A stretch of DNA of 64,000 nucleotides from Polynucleobacter sp. CS-Odin-A6 (GCF_018882095.1 NZ_JACVPD010000004.1:62001-126000); one strand, 5' to 3'. Positions 9,808-17,102 are shown, counted from the stretch's first letter. The notes: generated by a model from the letters alone, not told the origin. A program made the numbers and translations.

Positions 9808-10212
9808 ATGAAAAAGTTATCCATTATTTTGGTTTCATTACTGATGTCCACAGGGGTGGCTATCGCCGCTACGGGCAGTCCCATGGCAATTAGTACCCAG
9901 GAGTTAGTAGGTGTCTGCACTGACCAGTCCAGTTCTACACATCAAACTTACTGCGATATCTATGGTCAAGGGGTATATGACAGCTATTTGGTAACCCGTC
10001 ACCCCAAAATGGGCCCAGGATTTATTTGTGTTGTTCAGCCGGCTCCGTCTCGTAGAGAAGTCATGAGTCAATTTATGGATTGGGTCAAGCAAAACCCTGC
10101 CATGAATACTGTGCCTGCAGCAGATGCATTGCTTCGCTTTTTAGCAGTACGCTTTCCTTGCGATGCCTCAAGCATGTCACCTGCAAATGCTGTGAACAAA
10201 ATTGTTCGTTAA
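9808..10212 (+). CDS. Rap1a/Tai-family exported protein
   Basis: A 134-residue protein with a signal peptide (KKLSIILVSLLMSTGVAIAA) and four or five Cys in the pattern of the Rap1a/Tai domain: C-VCTDQ...YCDIYGQGVYDSYL, an FIC-V, and a final RFPCDA. In Serratia such proteins are immunity proteins against type VI effectors; in many Burkholderiales they occur without an effector, as here, where no toxin gene is adjacent. I chose ATG 9808 over the GTG two codons upstream because GAGAAGG sits 5 bases before it. A palindromic site 65 bases upstream suggests shared control with the stress genes that follow. Confidence 0.8.
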   Translation: MKKLSIILVSLLMSTGVAIAATGSPMAISTQELVGVCTDQSSSTHQTYCDIYGQGVYDSYLVTRHPKMGPGFICVVQPAPSRREVMSQFMDWVKQNPAMNTVPAADALLRFLAVRFPCDASSMSPANAVNKIVR

Positions 10213-10240
10213 TAATTCATTCAGTGAATAGGAAAATATT

Positions 10241-10516
10241 ATGAAAACAACCATTTTAGTTTTATCTGCCTCATCTATATTGGCATTATCTGCCTGCACC
10301 AACATGAGTGATACTCAGCAACGCACCTTATCGGGTGCAGCGATTGGTACTGCGGCTGGCGTTGGTATAGGCGCCCTGACTGGTGGCGGCCTCTTATGGG
10401 GTGCTGCTGGTGGTGCTGCAGTAGGCGCCGCTGGAGGATATATCTATGACCAGTATCAAAAAGATAAAACCAAAAATCCCCCAAAATCGAATTCAACAAA
10501 GTCAACAGTCAATTGA
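10241..10516 (+). CDS. Glycine-zipper lipoprotein
   Basis: A 91-residue predicted lipoprotein. The signal peptide ends in the lipobox LSAC (Cys19). A glycine-zipper region follows with repeated GxxxG steps (AAIGTAAGVGIGALTGG, then AAGGAAVGAAGGYIYDQY), typical of YmgG/YMGG-like envelope proteins. A Lys-rich hydrophilic tail ends it. It follows the Rap1a gene by 28 bases on the same strand, probably in one transcript, and a hairpin terminator lies just past it. Function is unknown beyond an envelope-stress association. Confidence 0.8.
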   Translation: MKTTILVLSASSILALSACTNMSDTQQRTLSGAAIGTAAGVGIGALTGGGLLWGAAGGAAVGAAGGYIYDQYQKDKTKNPPKSNSTKSTVN

Positions 10517-10540
10517 TGAAGTGCTGCAGGGTGGGTCAAT

Positions 10541-10570
10541 AAAAAAGCCGCTAATGATAGCGGCTTTTTT
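10541..10570. terminator. Bidirectional terminator
   Basis: AAAAAAGCCGCTA, ATGA loop, TAGCGGCTTTTTT: a perfect hairpin flanked by A-run and T-run, so it can end transcripts from both sides. It separates the glycine-zipper gene (+) from the converging BON gene (-). Confidence 0.9.
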
Positions 10571-10585
10571 ACTAGTACAACAATC

Positions 10586-11002
10586 TTATTTTGAAATCAT
10601 CAGTTTATTCTTGACTGACTGAACACCTTCAACTGCCTCAGTGACCTTCACTGCTTTATCTACATTAGCTTGACTGTCAGCAGATCCAGATAGAGTCACT
10701 TTCCCTTTTTCAGTATCCACGGTGATTTTCATAGACTGTAATCCAGGCGCGTTTAGTAGGGCTGTTTTCACCTTAGCAGTAATTTGGGTGTCATCTAAAG
10801 CTTGACCTGTAGCCTTTCCTTGTTCTGACATGGCTTTGTCTGCCTTGTCAGCAGAATTAGATACTGCCGTTGTGACATTTTCAGCGACTTGATCAACTTT
10901 CTTGCCCGCTGTTTCCGCCGGTCCTGGCTTGTCGCAGGCCGCTAGTCCAGAAACAATCATCATTGAAGCAAATACGGCTTTAAATTTATTGTCAATTTTC
11001 AT
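10586..11002 (-). CDS. BON-domain lipoprotein
   Basis: A 138-residue predicted lipoprotein (lipobox GLAAC, Cys23) with a low-complexity Ala/Lys/Asp linker (AENVTTAVSNSADKADKAM) and one C-terminal BON domain (DDTQITAKVKTALLNAPGL ... VTLSGSADSQANVDKAVKVTEAVEGVQSVKNKL). BON domains bind phospholipid and occur in OsmY-like periplasmic stress proteins. It lies downstream of the DUF3309 gene on the same strand, so the upstream palindrome at 11240 probably controls both. A related BON protein is encoded at 14392. Confidence 0.88.
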   Translation of the reverse strand: MKIDNKFKAVFASMMIVSGLAACDKPGPAETAGKKVDQVAENVTTAVSNSADKADKAMSEQGKATGQALDDTQITAKVKTALLNAPGLQSMKITVDTEKGKVTLSGSADSQANVDKAVKVTEAVEGVQSVKNKLMISK

Positions 11003-11024
11003 CTTATATCTTTCGTTCGTTAGT

Positions 11025-11180
11025 TTAAATTCTGCCCATCACTAGGAGGATGATTAGAACCAATATCACCAGACCCAATCCTCCGCTTGGTGCATAGCCC
11101 CAATTTCTACTGTGCGGCCACGCAGGAATGGCGCCCAGCAACATCAAAATTAAGAGTACTAAAACAATGGTTCCTAGCAT
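11025..11180 (-). CDS. DUF3309 small membrane protein
   Basis: A 51-residue protein read from the minus strand: MLGTIVLVLLILMLLGAIPA, then WPHSRNWGYAPSGG, then a second hydrophobic segment ending LLVMGRI. This is the DUF3309 pattern: two short membrane helices joined by a W-P-H-S-x-x-W-G-Y-x-P-S-G-G turn. A GAAAGG ribosome site lies about 9 bases before the ATG. It heads the DUF3309-BON pair. Family function is unknown, but members often sit beside CsbD and BON genes. Confidence 0.88.
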   Translation of the reverse strand: MLGTIVLVLLILMLLGAIPAWPHSRNWGYAPSGGLGLVILVLIILLVMGRI

Positions 11181-11239
11181 TTGAAATTCCTTTCAGAAAG
11201 TTTCTACTCACCAATATACGTTTCGAGTAGGCATGTCAC

Positions 11240-11255
11240 TGTTCGGCATCAGACA
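11240..11255. promoter_or_regulatory. 16-bp palindrome, copy 2
   Basis: TGTTCGGCATCAGACA, 59 bases upstream of the DUF3309 start (minus strand) in the divergent region shared with csbD. Same family as the site at 9727. Confidence 0.6.
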
Positions 11256-11284
11256 TAAATCGCATATTAAAAATATATTTTTTG

Positions 11285-11300
11285 TGTTCGGCATCGTACT
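11285..11300. promoter_or_regulatory. 16-bp palindrome, copy 3
   Basis: TGTTCGGCATCGTACT, 55 bases before the first CsbD start. The two sites between DUF3309 and csbD are 29 bases apart, one for each divergent gene by position. Confidence 0.6.
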
Positions 11301-11355
11301 AACTACTAGCATGTTTGTGATCTAGGATGATCTTTCATACAAGGGAGGGTTTTAT

Positions 11356-11580
11356 ATGAATTGGGATATCGTGGAAGGCAACTGGAAGCAATTTAAGGGT
11401 AAGGTTCGTGTTCGATGGGGCAAGCTCACTGATGATCAACTAGACCTCATTGCTGGTAAGAGAGTGGAGTTGGCGGGGAAAATTCAAGAAGCTTATGGGA
11501 TTACTAAAGATGAGGTTGAGCAGCAGATTCAGATTTTTGAAAAACAAATGAAAGACTATAAGTCTGAAGTGTTGAAGTAA
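11356..11580 (+). CDS. CsbD-family stress protein (first copy)
   Basis: A 74-residue CsbD-like protein. The opening MNWDIVEGNWKQFKGKVRVRWGKLTDDQLD is diagnostic of the family (G-N-W-x-Q-x-K-G-x-x-x-x-x-W-G-x-L-T). It is fully soluble and highly charged. CsbD proteins accumulate under general stress, but their activity is unknown. The ribosome site is AAGGGAGG. A palindromic site 55 bases upstream puts it in the suggested Crp/Fnr-type regulon. A second, shorter CsbD protein is encoded at 14827. Confidence 0.9.
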   Translation: MNWDIVEGNWKQFKGKVRVRWGKLTDDQLDLIAGKRVELAGKIQEAYGITKDEVEQQIQIFEKQMKDYKSEVLK

Positions 11581-11668
11581 TTTTGCTGTACCGGCGCTGT
11601 GCTTGATGGAGTTTTTTAGCGATTTCTCCATCGACCAGCGTCTTTTTATGAATGTTGAGCTGTAAAAC

Positions 11669-12172
11669 ATGATCAAGTTATTTAAAACACTGCTATTCCT
11701 CAGTTTTTTCATTGGCGCAAATCAGTCCTATTCAGCTGATTCATATGGGCCCATTGATGTCATCACACCCAGTAGCAAAAGTGCGGTTTGGATAAATCCT
11801 GGGCTACTGTCATACCATTTTGATCAAAGTCAGAACTTCAATGCAGTCAACTATGGCTTTGGTGGTGAATACCAATTTTCATCGGTAGCATCCATTACAG
11901 CGGGTGCCTTTCGTAATAGCCACTATCATCAATCAAACTATATTGGGATATATTGGCAGCCAATTGCGATTGGTCCAGTTAAGGTTGGTATAGTAGCAGG
12001 CGGCTTCAACGGCTACTCTAGCAATAATAATGGCGGCTGGTTTCCCGCAGTATTACCTGCTTTTACAATAGAAGGCGACTGGGTCGGACTAAACTTGTTG
12101 GTGATACCGACTATTGGTGATCATGTATCTGGTTCACTCTCTTTTCAAGTGAAATTTAAGGTATTTGAATAG
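11669..12172 (+). CDS. Exported hypothetical protein, probable outer-membrane beta-barrel
   Basis: A 167-residue protein with a signal peptide (LFKTLLFLSFFIGANQSYSA). The mature part is rich in aromatic residues and alternates hydrophobic and polar positions (VNYGFGGEYQF, IGIYWQPIAIGPVKVGIVAGG), ending in VKFKVFE, which suggests a small beta-barrel in the outer membrane. I do not recognise a named family, though the layout recalls small lipid A-modifying barrels such as PagP or PagL. No catalytic triad could be assigned. It converges on the Crp/Fnr-type gene at 12178. Confidence 0.65.
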   Translation: MIKLFKTLLFLSFFIGANQSYSADSYGPIDVITPSSKSAVWINPGLLSYHFDQSQNFNAVNYGFGGEYQFSSVASITAGAFRNSHYHQSNYIGIYWQPIAIGPVKVGIVAGGFNGYSSNNNGGWFPAVLPAFTIEGDWVGLNLLVIPTIGDHVSGSLSFQVKFKVFE

Positions 12173-12177
12173 AGTTT

Positions 12178-12864
12178 CTAGCCAATCATGGAGGTAAAGA
12201 TCTTCCGATTCTTTAAGTAGCAACTGCAAGCCTCAGCCTTCAGTGCAACTCGATTCAGCACTTTCATTTCTCCGCGATGGTACTCAATCAGACCTCTTCT
12301 TCTGAAATCTGCTGCGATGGTTGTAATGCCTACTCGCCTTACTCCCAGCATGAGAGCGATAAATTCATGTGTCATTAAGAAAGCAGGGGACTGCGCTCGG
12401 TCCTGACTCATGAGAAGCCACTTTGCAAAGCGTGGACCGATTTCATGAAAGTGCTCACAGGCAACTGATAATCCCAGTTGCTTATTTCGCACCGCAAGAT
12501 AGGAGCTCACTGTATCTTTAAGTTCAATACTGTTTTGAATTTCAAGTAAGAAATCCTGTGCTGCTATTTTCCAGGCGCTTCCTATACCCTGAACAAGGGC
12601 ACCAAAAGGGTTAGTGTTGATACCAAGGATATGCTCAGCGCCTAGCATGCCCTCTCTGCCAATCATGCCTACTTCGAGAGGGGGGTGTTCATCAATGCTT
12701 TGGGTAATGGAAATAAAGCCATCTATTGGAAAATAGATGTAATCAGTCTGTTTATCAGCTATACAGATAATTTGAGAGAGCTTAAATTCAGTGAGTGTGG
12801 CCTTGGAAAAAATAAGCTCTTGATTAATTTTTGGTAATAAATTGAGTAGGAAGTTCCGATTCAT
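12178..12864 (-). CDS. Crp/Fnr-family transcriptional regulator 1
   Basis: A 228-residue regulator with an N-terminal cyclic-nucleotide-binding-like jelly roll (YIYFPIDGFISITQSI ... EVGMIGREGMLG) and a C-terminal winged helix (THEFIALMLGVRRVGITTIAADFRRRGLIEY). The nucleotide pocket lacks the usual RxS of Crp, and the Cys cluster of Fnr is absent; the tail has CSCY. The effector is therefore unknown. A palindromic site lies 108 bases upstream of its start, so it may control itself. It is paralogous to the gene at 12987; the two are read in the same direction. Confidence 0.88.
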   Translation of the reverse strand: MNRNFLLNLLPKINQELIFSKATLTEFKLSQIICIADKQTDYIYFPIDGFISITQSIDEHPPLEVGMIGREGMLGAEHILGINTNPFGALVQGIGSAWKIAAQDFLLEIQNSIELKDTVSSYLAVRNKQLGLSVACEHFHEIGPRFAKWLLMSQDRAQSPAFLMTHEFIALMLGVRRVGITTIAADFRRRGLIEYHRGEMKVLNRVALKAEACSCYLKNRKIFTSMIG

Positions 12865-12972
12865 TTGTTATGCCTTCGTGTTGAGTGAATAACCTTGCTT
12901 GGGCAACAGGGCACAAATGACATTACTACTTCTTATCCCGCCTCTACTATCAATCTACAAATGGATTTGGTC

Positions 12973-12988
12973 TGTCCGATATCGAACT
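12973..12988. promoter_or_regulatory. 16-bp palindrome, copy 4
   Basis: TGTCCGATATCGAACT, with a perfectly symmetric core CGATATCG. It lies 108 bases upstream of regulator 1 and touches the last 2 bases of regulator 2. Confidence 0.65.
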
Positions 12989-13706
12989 AAACAGCCAATT
13001 TATTTGGAAGCAGACGGTCGTACTCACTCTTGACTACCTGATAGCACTCACAAGTGCGATGTTCTAGGCCAGCTCTATCCAGAATAGAAATGTGTCCACG
13101 AGCATATTTAATCAGGCCTGCTTTTTGTACCTTGAGTGCCGCTTCACTCACACCCTCCCTACGCACTCCCAACATATTGGCAATGAGTTCTTGGGTCATG
13201 ATGAGCTCATTACTTGGCAGTCGATCCAAGCTTAATAATAGCCAGCGACAAAATTGCTGATCGAGTGTGTGATGGCGATTGCAGACTGCCGTTTGCGTCA
13301 TTTGAGTGATTAGCGCTTGGGTATACCGCAAGAGCAGGTGCATTAATGGACCTGCATTATTAAATTCTTTCAATATGATGCTGGATTTGATTTTGTAACC
13401 GAGTCCAGCACTTTGGACAACGGCTCTACTGGAGGTAGATTCACCCCCCATAAAGATGGAAATACCGACAAGGCCTTCACGCCCTACAACAGCAATCTCT
13501 GCTGAGGAGCCATTTTCTAGTGCATAGAGCAGGGAAACAATGGCAGTAGAGGGAAAGTAGACGTGACTCATTTTCATATTTGGCTCGTATAAAACCTTGC
13601 CAAGTAGCAAAACAGACGTTTCTATATGGGGTAAAAGCCTCTCCCATTCCAGAGCTGGAATTGATTTAAAAAGATCATTTTGATCCTTCATGGCCAACAG
13701 TGACAT
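12987..13706 (-). CDS. Crp/Fnr-family transcriptional regulator 2
   Basis: A 239-residue paralogue of the regulator at 12178 with the same order of domains: sensor jelly roll (HVYFPSTAIVSLLYALENG ... EIAVVGREGLVGI) then winged helix (TQELIANMLGVRREGVSEAALKVQKAGLIKY). Shared marks are VGREG(L/M)(V/L)G and LGVRR-G-(S/T). No Fnr iron-sulfur Cys set is seen; the tail carries CECYQ. The strongest palindrome of the cluster (13775) lies 68 bases upstream, consistent with self-control. The spacing to regulator 1 is 122 bases. Confidence 0.88.
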   Translation of the reverse strand: MSLLAMKDQNDLFKSIPALEWERLLPHIETSVLLLGKVLYEPNMKMSHVYFPSTAIVSLLYALENGSSAEIAVVGREGLVGISIFMGGESTSSRAVVQSAGLGYKIKSSIILKEFNNAGPLMHLLLRYTQALITQMTQTAVCNRHHTLDQQFCRWLLLSLDRLPSNELIMTQELIANMLGVRREGVSEAALKVQKAGLIKYARGHISILDRAGLEHRTCECYQVVKSEYDRLLPNKLAV

Positions 13707-13774
13707 ACGGTCCCCTAGATGTTATTTCTCGGTTAGAGACCTTCAGAATATACTTCTTAGAATGATAATTACTA

Positions 13775-13790
13775 TGTTCGGTATCGTACA
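13775..13790. promoter_or_regulatory. 16-bp palindrome, copy 5 (best)
   Basis: TGTTCGGTATCGTACA, with symmetry continuing outward by three bases on each side (CTA before, TAG after). It is 68 bases upstream of regulator 2, and it is the most symmetric copy. Confidence 0.7.
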
Positions 13791-13813
13791 TAGAAAAATT
13801 TCATGTAATTAAA

Positions 13814-13840
13814 AACCCCACCAAAATATCTGGTGGGGTT
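13814..13840 (-). terminator. Rho-independent terminator, minus strand
   Basis: AACCCCACCA, 7-base loop, TGGTGGGGTT: a perfect 10-bp stem. Read on the minus strand it is followed by T residues, so it ends the transcript of the His/Ala-rich gene at 13908. Confidence 0.85.
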
Positions 13841-13907
13841 GAATTCTCTTGGGTAAACCAGCTTAAACGGGTTTATAAGCCCCTCAAGGCAGCATTACTA
13901 GGCTACT

Positions 13908-14153
13908 TTATTTCATTGCTGGGGCTGAATTAGCTGCATTTTTGCAAGCCATTTCGCTATGCTCATGTGCCTGAACAGTATGACCTTGAGCTACGGCAGC
14001 ATGATACCCCGCTTGCTTCACATCACCAGATGCGCAATGCTTGGCAGCTTCTTTGTGAGCCGAAGAGGCTGCATCACAATGTTGAGCTGCCTTGGTATGG
14101 GTTTCTTGTGGCGTGGCGTGTCCGGAATTACTTGATTTTGGATCGATTGTCAT
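13908..14153 (-). CDS. Ala/His-rich small hypothetical protein
   Basis: An 81-residue soluble protein made of Ala, His, Lys and Cys-rich helical repeats of the type AAKHCASGDVKQAGYHAAVAQGH. There is no signal peptide. Similar His-rich alanine proteins are common in Burkholderiales near stress genes and are unnamed. Spaced His and Cys residues could bind metal, but this is a guess. A strong terminator follows. The palindrome at 14284 lies 130 bases upstream in the divergent gap shared with the BON gene. Confidence 0.75.
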   Translation of the reverse strand: MTIDPKSSNSGHATPQETHTKAAQHCDAASSAHKEAAKHCASGDVKQAGYHAAVAQGHTVQAHEHSEMACKNAANSAPAMK

Positions 14154-14283
14154 ATATTTCTCCTGAGGGTGTGAATAGAGGATCCTCTATTCAGGTGAGT
14201 TAAAAAATAACTCACAAATCACTATAGAGTTTGTAGATGCATTTTTAAGTCTGTCAGGACACATAGATAAAAATATTTTCCTA

Positions 14284-14299
14284 TGTCTGATATCGAACA
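14284..14299. promoter_or_regulatory. 16-bp palindrome, copy 6
   Basis: TGTCTGATATCGAACA in the divergent gap: 92 bases before the BON gene (+) and 130 bases before the His/Ala-rich gene (-). Confidence 0.65.
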
Positions 14300-14391
14300 A
14301 GCAAATTCGAATTTGAGGCTTAGTCTCAAGTTGTACCTCAGGAATTATTGACACCTGAATTTAGTCAATTATCACTATCCGAAAGAACTCC

Positions 14392-14727
14392 ATGAGTCCC
14401 ATTAAAAAATTCTCCGCTTTAATCTTTTCAAGTCTTTTAATCTCCCTATCAGCCTATGCAGCTTCAGATGCAAAAGAAAGTGCTGGTCAGTATGTAGATA
14501 ACAGCGTGCTCACTGCCAAAGTCAAAACAGCAATCTTTAATGAACCTACTTTGAAGTCTTCAGAAATCACCGTCGAGACCTTTAAAGGCGAAGTTCAGCT
14601 GAGTGGCTTTGTCAGCACTACTGATCAAACCAAGAAAGCCGTGGAGATTGCCAAAAGTATTCCTGGTGTTACCGCGGTAAAGAACGATATGCGAGTGAAG
14701 GGTAGTAACAACCCTTTTACTAAATAA
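14392..14727 (+). CDS. Periplasmic BON-domain protein
   Basis: A 111-residue protein with a signal peptide (LIFSSLLISLSAYAA) and one BON domain: DNSVLTAKVKTAIFNEPTLKSSEITVE, then GEVQLSGFVSTTDQTKKAVEIAKSIPGVTAVKNDM. This is an OsmY-like periplasmic layout with one domain instead of two. It is paralogous to the lipoprotein at 10586, which has the same BON core behind a lipobox. The CsbD gene at 14827 follows on the same strand. Confidence 0.9.
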   Translation: MSPIKKFSALIFSSLLISLSAYAASDAKESAGQYVDNSVLTAKVKTAIFNEPTLKSSEITVETFKGEVQLSGFVSTTDQTKKAVEIAKSIPGVTAVKNDMRVKGSNNPFTK

Positions 14728-14826
14728 AGATTGTGCGAGATAAATACTCGTATTTTTGGTGTTTTGGTCCTTTTATTCCAAGACATCAGTTGTTCCGTTG
14801 TTTAACGAAATACTAAGGAGTTCACT

Positions 14827-15003
14827 ATGAATAAAGATCAAGTTAAAGGCCGTGTAGAGGAAGTGAAGGGCAAGGTTAAAGAAGTTGCCGGCAATATGGT
14901 TGGCAATAAATCTCTCGCGGCAGAGGGAATGGCTCAAAAAACGGTTGGAAAGATACAGGCAGGCTTAGGTGATGCTAAGTCTAATTTAAAAAGCAAGCTT
15001 TAA
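14827..15003 (+). CDS. CsbD-family stress protein (second copy)
   Basis: A 58-residue protein, MNKDQVKGRVEEVKGKVKEV followed by AGNMVGNKSLAAEGMAQKTVGKIQAGLGDAK, the short CsbD form. It is preceded by a strong AAGGAG ribosome site. It lacks the W-containing N-terminus of the first copy and is highly charged and helical. It lies 99 bases after the BON gene. A stem-loop of about 30 bases (15030-15060, CCCCGG/TCGGGG arms with a bulge) follows, but without a T-run. Confidence 0.88.
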   Translation: MNKDQVKGRVEEVKGKVKEVAGNMVGNKSLAAEGMAQKTVGKIQAGLGDAKSNLKSKL

Positions 15004-15080
15004 GGTTTGCTTACTACAGTATGTACATGACCCCGGATTGATATTGAATCAATTTCGGGGCTCTACAAAAAAGGATCAAT

Positions 15081-15470
15081 ATGAATACGATTCAAAAACT
15101 CAGCATAGCATTACTGGCCAGCATCTCTTTAGCTGCTTGTGTTCCGTTATCAGAGAATCGAAGTATTGTTAAAACAAATGATGGGATTTTAGTCAGTATG
15201 ACTAACATGACACTCTACACTTTTGATGGCGACCAGGCTGGTTCTGGAAAATCAACCTGCAATGGCGATTGTGCAAATAATTGGCCACCATTATTGGTTG
15301 ATGCGAATGCAACATCCTACGGCGACTACTCAATCATTACTCGCGATGACGGTAAAAAACAGTTCGCTTTTAAGGGTAAGCCTCTGTACTTCTTCCTCAT
15401 GGATAAGAAAGCGGATGACCGTAAAGGCGATCCATCCCCCAATGGGATGTGGCATGTTGTGAGAATGTAA
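15081..15470 (+). CDS. COG4315-type secreted lipoprotein
   Basis: A 129-residue predicted lipoprotein (lipobox SLAAC, Cys20). The mature domain has the family pattern: MTLYTFDGDQAGSGKSTCNG, DCANNWPPLL, then GKPLYFFLMDKKADDRKGD and GMWHVVRM at the end. The two Cys in C-x3-C spacing are conserved. Proteins of this family are of unknown function and occur widely in proteobacterial periplasms. A strong terminator follows the stop. Confidence 0.88.
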   Translation: MNTIQKLSIALLASISLAACVPLSENRSIVKTNDGILVSMTNMTLYTFDGDQAGSGKSTCNGDCANNWPPLLVDANATSYGDYSIITRDDGKKQFAFKGKPLYFFLMDKKADDRKGDPSPNGMWHVVRM

Positions 15471-15489
15471 ACATGTTTGCCATGTGAAG

Positions 15490-15511
15490 ACCCGCCTCGG
15501 CGGGTTTTTTA
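15490..15511 (+). terminator. Rho-independent terminator
   Basis: ACCCGCC, 2-base loop, GGCGGGT then TTTTT, about 20 bases past the COG4315 stop. The following 250 bases to the ParA-like gene hold no gene. Confidence 0.88.
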
Positions 15512-15711
15512 TATTCGAGGACCGAGACGCCATCAATTCATATTTGATTAAGCCATAGCCCCACTCCTTCCTAGCTCTGAGATCAGGGGTTTATTACGTG
15601 TCAGCACTCTGTTACAAAAGATTCTGTAAGACAAATCATGACATTTCTACAATTACACTTCGCAACTTCTTCATTTATATAAGAAAATGGTTGCAAATTG
15701 TGATGCATGGC

Positions 15712-15731
15712 AATAGGATTATTGTCCTATT
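15712..15731. promoter_or_regulatory. Inverted repeat before the ParA-like gene
   Basis: AATAGGA, 6 bases, TCCTATT: a perfect 7-bp inverted repeat ending 27 bases before the ATG at 15759. It could be an operator or a leader hairpin. Confidence 0.4.
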
Positions 15732-15758
15732 TCAGTAAAGCAAAATTAAAGAATCATC

Positions 15759-16628
15759 ATGGAAACCATAAAAGTCCTAGTAACAAACCGCAAGGGTGGG
15801 GTTGGCAAGAGCACTATTGCCGCCAATCTTGCTGCGTACCTAGCGCTTCAAGAAAATTTGAAGGTTTCATTGATTGATTACGATGAGCAAAGTTCCTCTT
15901 CAGCATGGGTCAAAAAAGCCCCTAATATTGGAATTGAAACTTTTCGCGCAGAAATGTCCTATCAAAGTGCTGGCATGACTTTATTGAGTGCGCGATCTTC
16001 TTTACGTAAATTTTCAACAGGCTTTGATGTCAGTATTTCTGATCTCACCTGGACGCCAAATATGGCCGAAAATTTCATGCATGATTTCGATATCATTTTA
16101 GTTCCAACCTCGACCTCTAAATTTGAATTGGCCAGCACTGAAATTTTTATACTGGAATATGTATTACGAAATTCCCCATTGATTTCTAAAAACAAGCAAT
16201 CCATCATGGCGGTACCGAGTAGAGTCGAGGCCAATTTTTTAGAAACCAGCATCTCTACCAATCTTGGTTCATTGGGGATGTGTCATATCACTCCTCCTGT
16301 CTTGCGTGCTAATGATATTGATCACTTTGTCTATGAAGACTTTTTCTGTGTCTCTAGCAATGCTGCAATTTCCACTTACTTTTGCCGATTTGGAGCTTTT
16401 GTCGCAAAACAAATCCTCGATAAAAAGCGCGAGCGTGCAATTCCCGTATCTAAATTAAGCTCTATTTATTCTGGTCTAGGTAAAGGTATTTTGATACTAG
16501 ATCGATATCGGAGCAATAAAAAACTAGCTGGTATGCAGGCTCGCTCACAAATGCAGTCGATGAAGTCTAGCGAGTTCATAGGGGATGACTCCTCATCAAT
16601 TCCTTCTTTTCTGAGCAAGCAAAATTAA
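15759..16628 (+). CDS. ParA/MinD-family ATPase
   Basis: A 289-residue ATPase with a deviant Walker A box NRKGGVGKST (K12 and K17) and LIDYDEQSSSSAW as the A' motif. The protein lacks an obvious MinD C-terminal amphipathic helix, and no ParB gene is adjacent, so a chromosome-partition role is unlikely. A Ser-rich tail ends it. The bactofilin gene starts 12 bases downstream, which is the useful clue: in other bacteria ParA-type ATPases position bactofilin scaffolds. That link here is inference from proximity. The second half diverges from standard ParA and I cannot assign a subfamily. Confidence 0.85.
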   Translation: METIKVLVTNRKGGVGKSTIAANLAAYLALQENLKVSLIDYDEQSSSSAWVKKAPNIGIETFRAEMSYQSAGMTLLSARSSLRKFSTGFDVSISDLTWTPNMAENFMHDFDIILVPTSTSKFELASTEIFILEYVLRNSPLISKNKQSIMAVPSRVEANFLETSISTNLGSLGMCHITPPVLRANDIDHFVYEDFFCVSSNAAISTYFCRFGAFVAKQILDKKRERAIPVSKLSSIYSGLGKGILILDRYRSNKKLAGMQARSQMQSMKSSEFIGDDSSSIPSFLSKQN

Positions 16629-16640
16629 TGAGGTGCGATT

Positions 16641-17102
16641 ATGTTTGGTAAAAAAAATAATGAGAACAAGTTTTCTGAGCCTCAAATCGAATCTTTTGGA
16701 ACCATTATCGGAAGCGCTACCGAATTTCATGGTGCAATGATCGTTTCTGAAAGTGTCAGAGTGGATGGGAAGATTTTTGGCAATATTGAGGAGCGCGCTG
16801 GTCAAAGAATCACCATCGCAATTGGTAAAGGCGGGGAGGTGCATGGCGATATTTATGCCTTCAGAATTCTGATTGCGGGTATGGTTAACGGCAATACTTA
16901 CGCTCATGAGAGAGTTGAATTACACACGACTGCTAATGTCCATGGAGACGTTACTTACGACACCATCGGGATTGAGCCTGGCGCCACACTCAACGGTCAG
17001 ATGATTTCCAAGAGAGCTGAGCCAAACACTAATCCTGATTCGGCTTCGCAACTACAAAGTACTATCGACAGGATTAAGCAAGATTCAGGAATTTCTTCTT
17101 AG
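16641..17102 (+). CDS. Bactofilin
   Basis: A 153-residue bactofilin (DUF583). The core is a right-handed beta-helix of short repeats with the family marks TIIGSATEFHGAMIVSESVRVDGKIFGNI and later VHGDVTYDTIGIEPGATLNG. Bactofilins form polymeric scaffolds on the inner membrane and often recruit M23 peptidases to shape the cell. It is 12 bases after the ParA-like gene, and its last 4 bases overlap the end of the convergent M23 peptidase, so all three are physically linked. Confidence 0.93.
   Translation: MFGKKNNENKFSEPQIESFGTIIGSATEFHGAMIVSESVRVDGKIFGNIEERAGQRITIAIGKGGEVHGDIYAFRILIAGMVNGNTYAHERVELHTTANVHGDVTYDTIGIEPGATLNGQMISKRAEPNTNPDSASQLQSTIDRIKQDSGISS

Noticed and set aside
14250..14262. 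A seventh copy of the stress palindrome (TGTCAGGACA)
   Set aside because: Only 10 bases long with the wrong arm spacing, and no CGATATCG-like core.
15030..15060. A terminator after the second CsbD gene
   Set aside because: There is a stem with a bulge but no T-run, so termination is not supported; kept only as a note in the CsbD entry.
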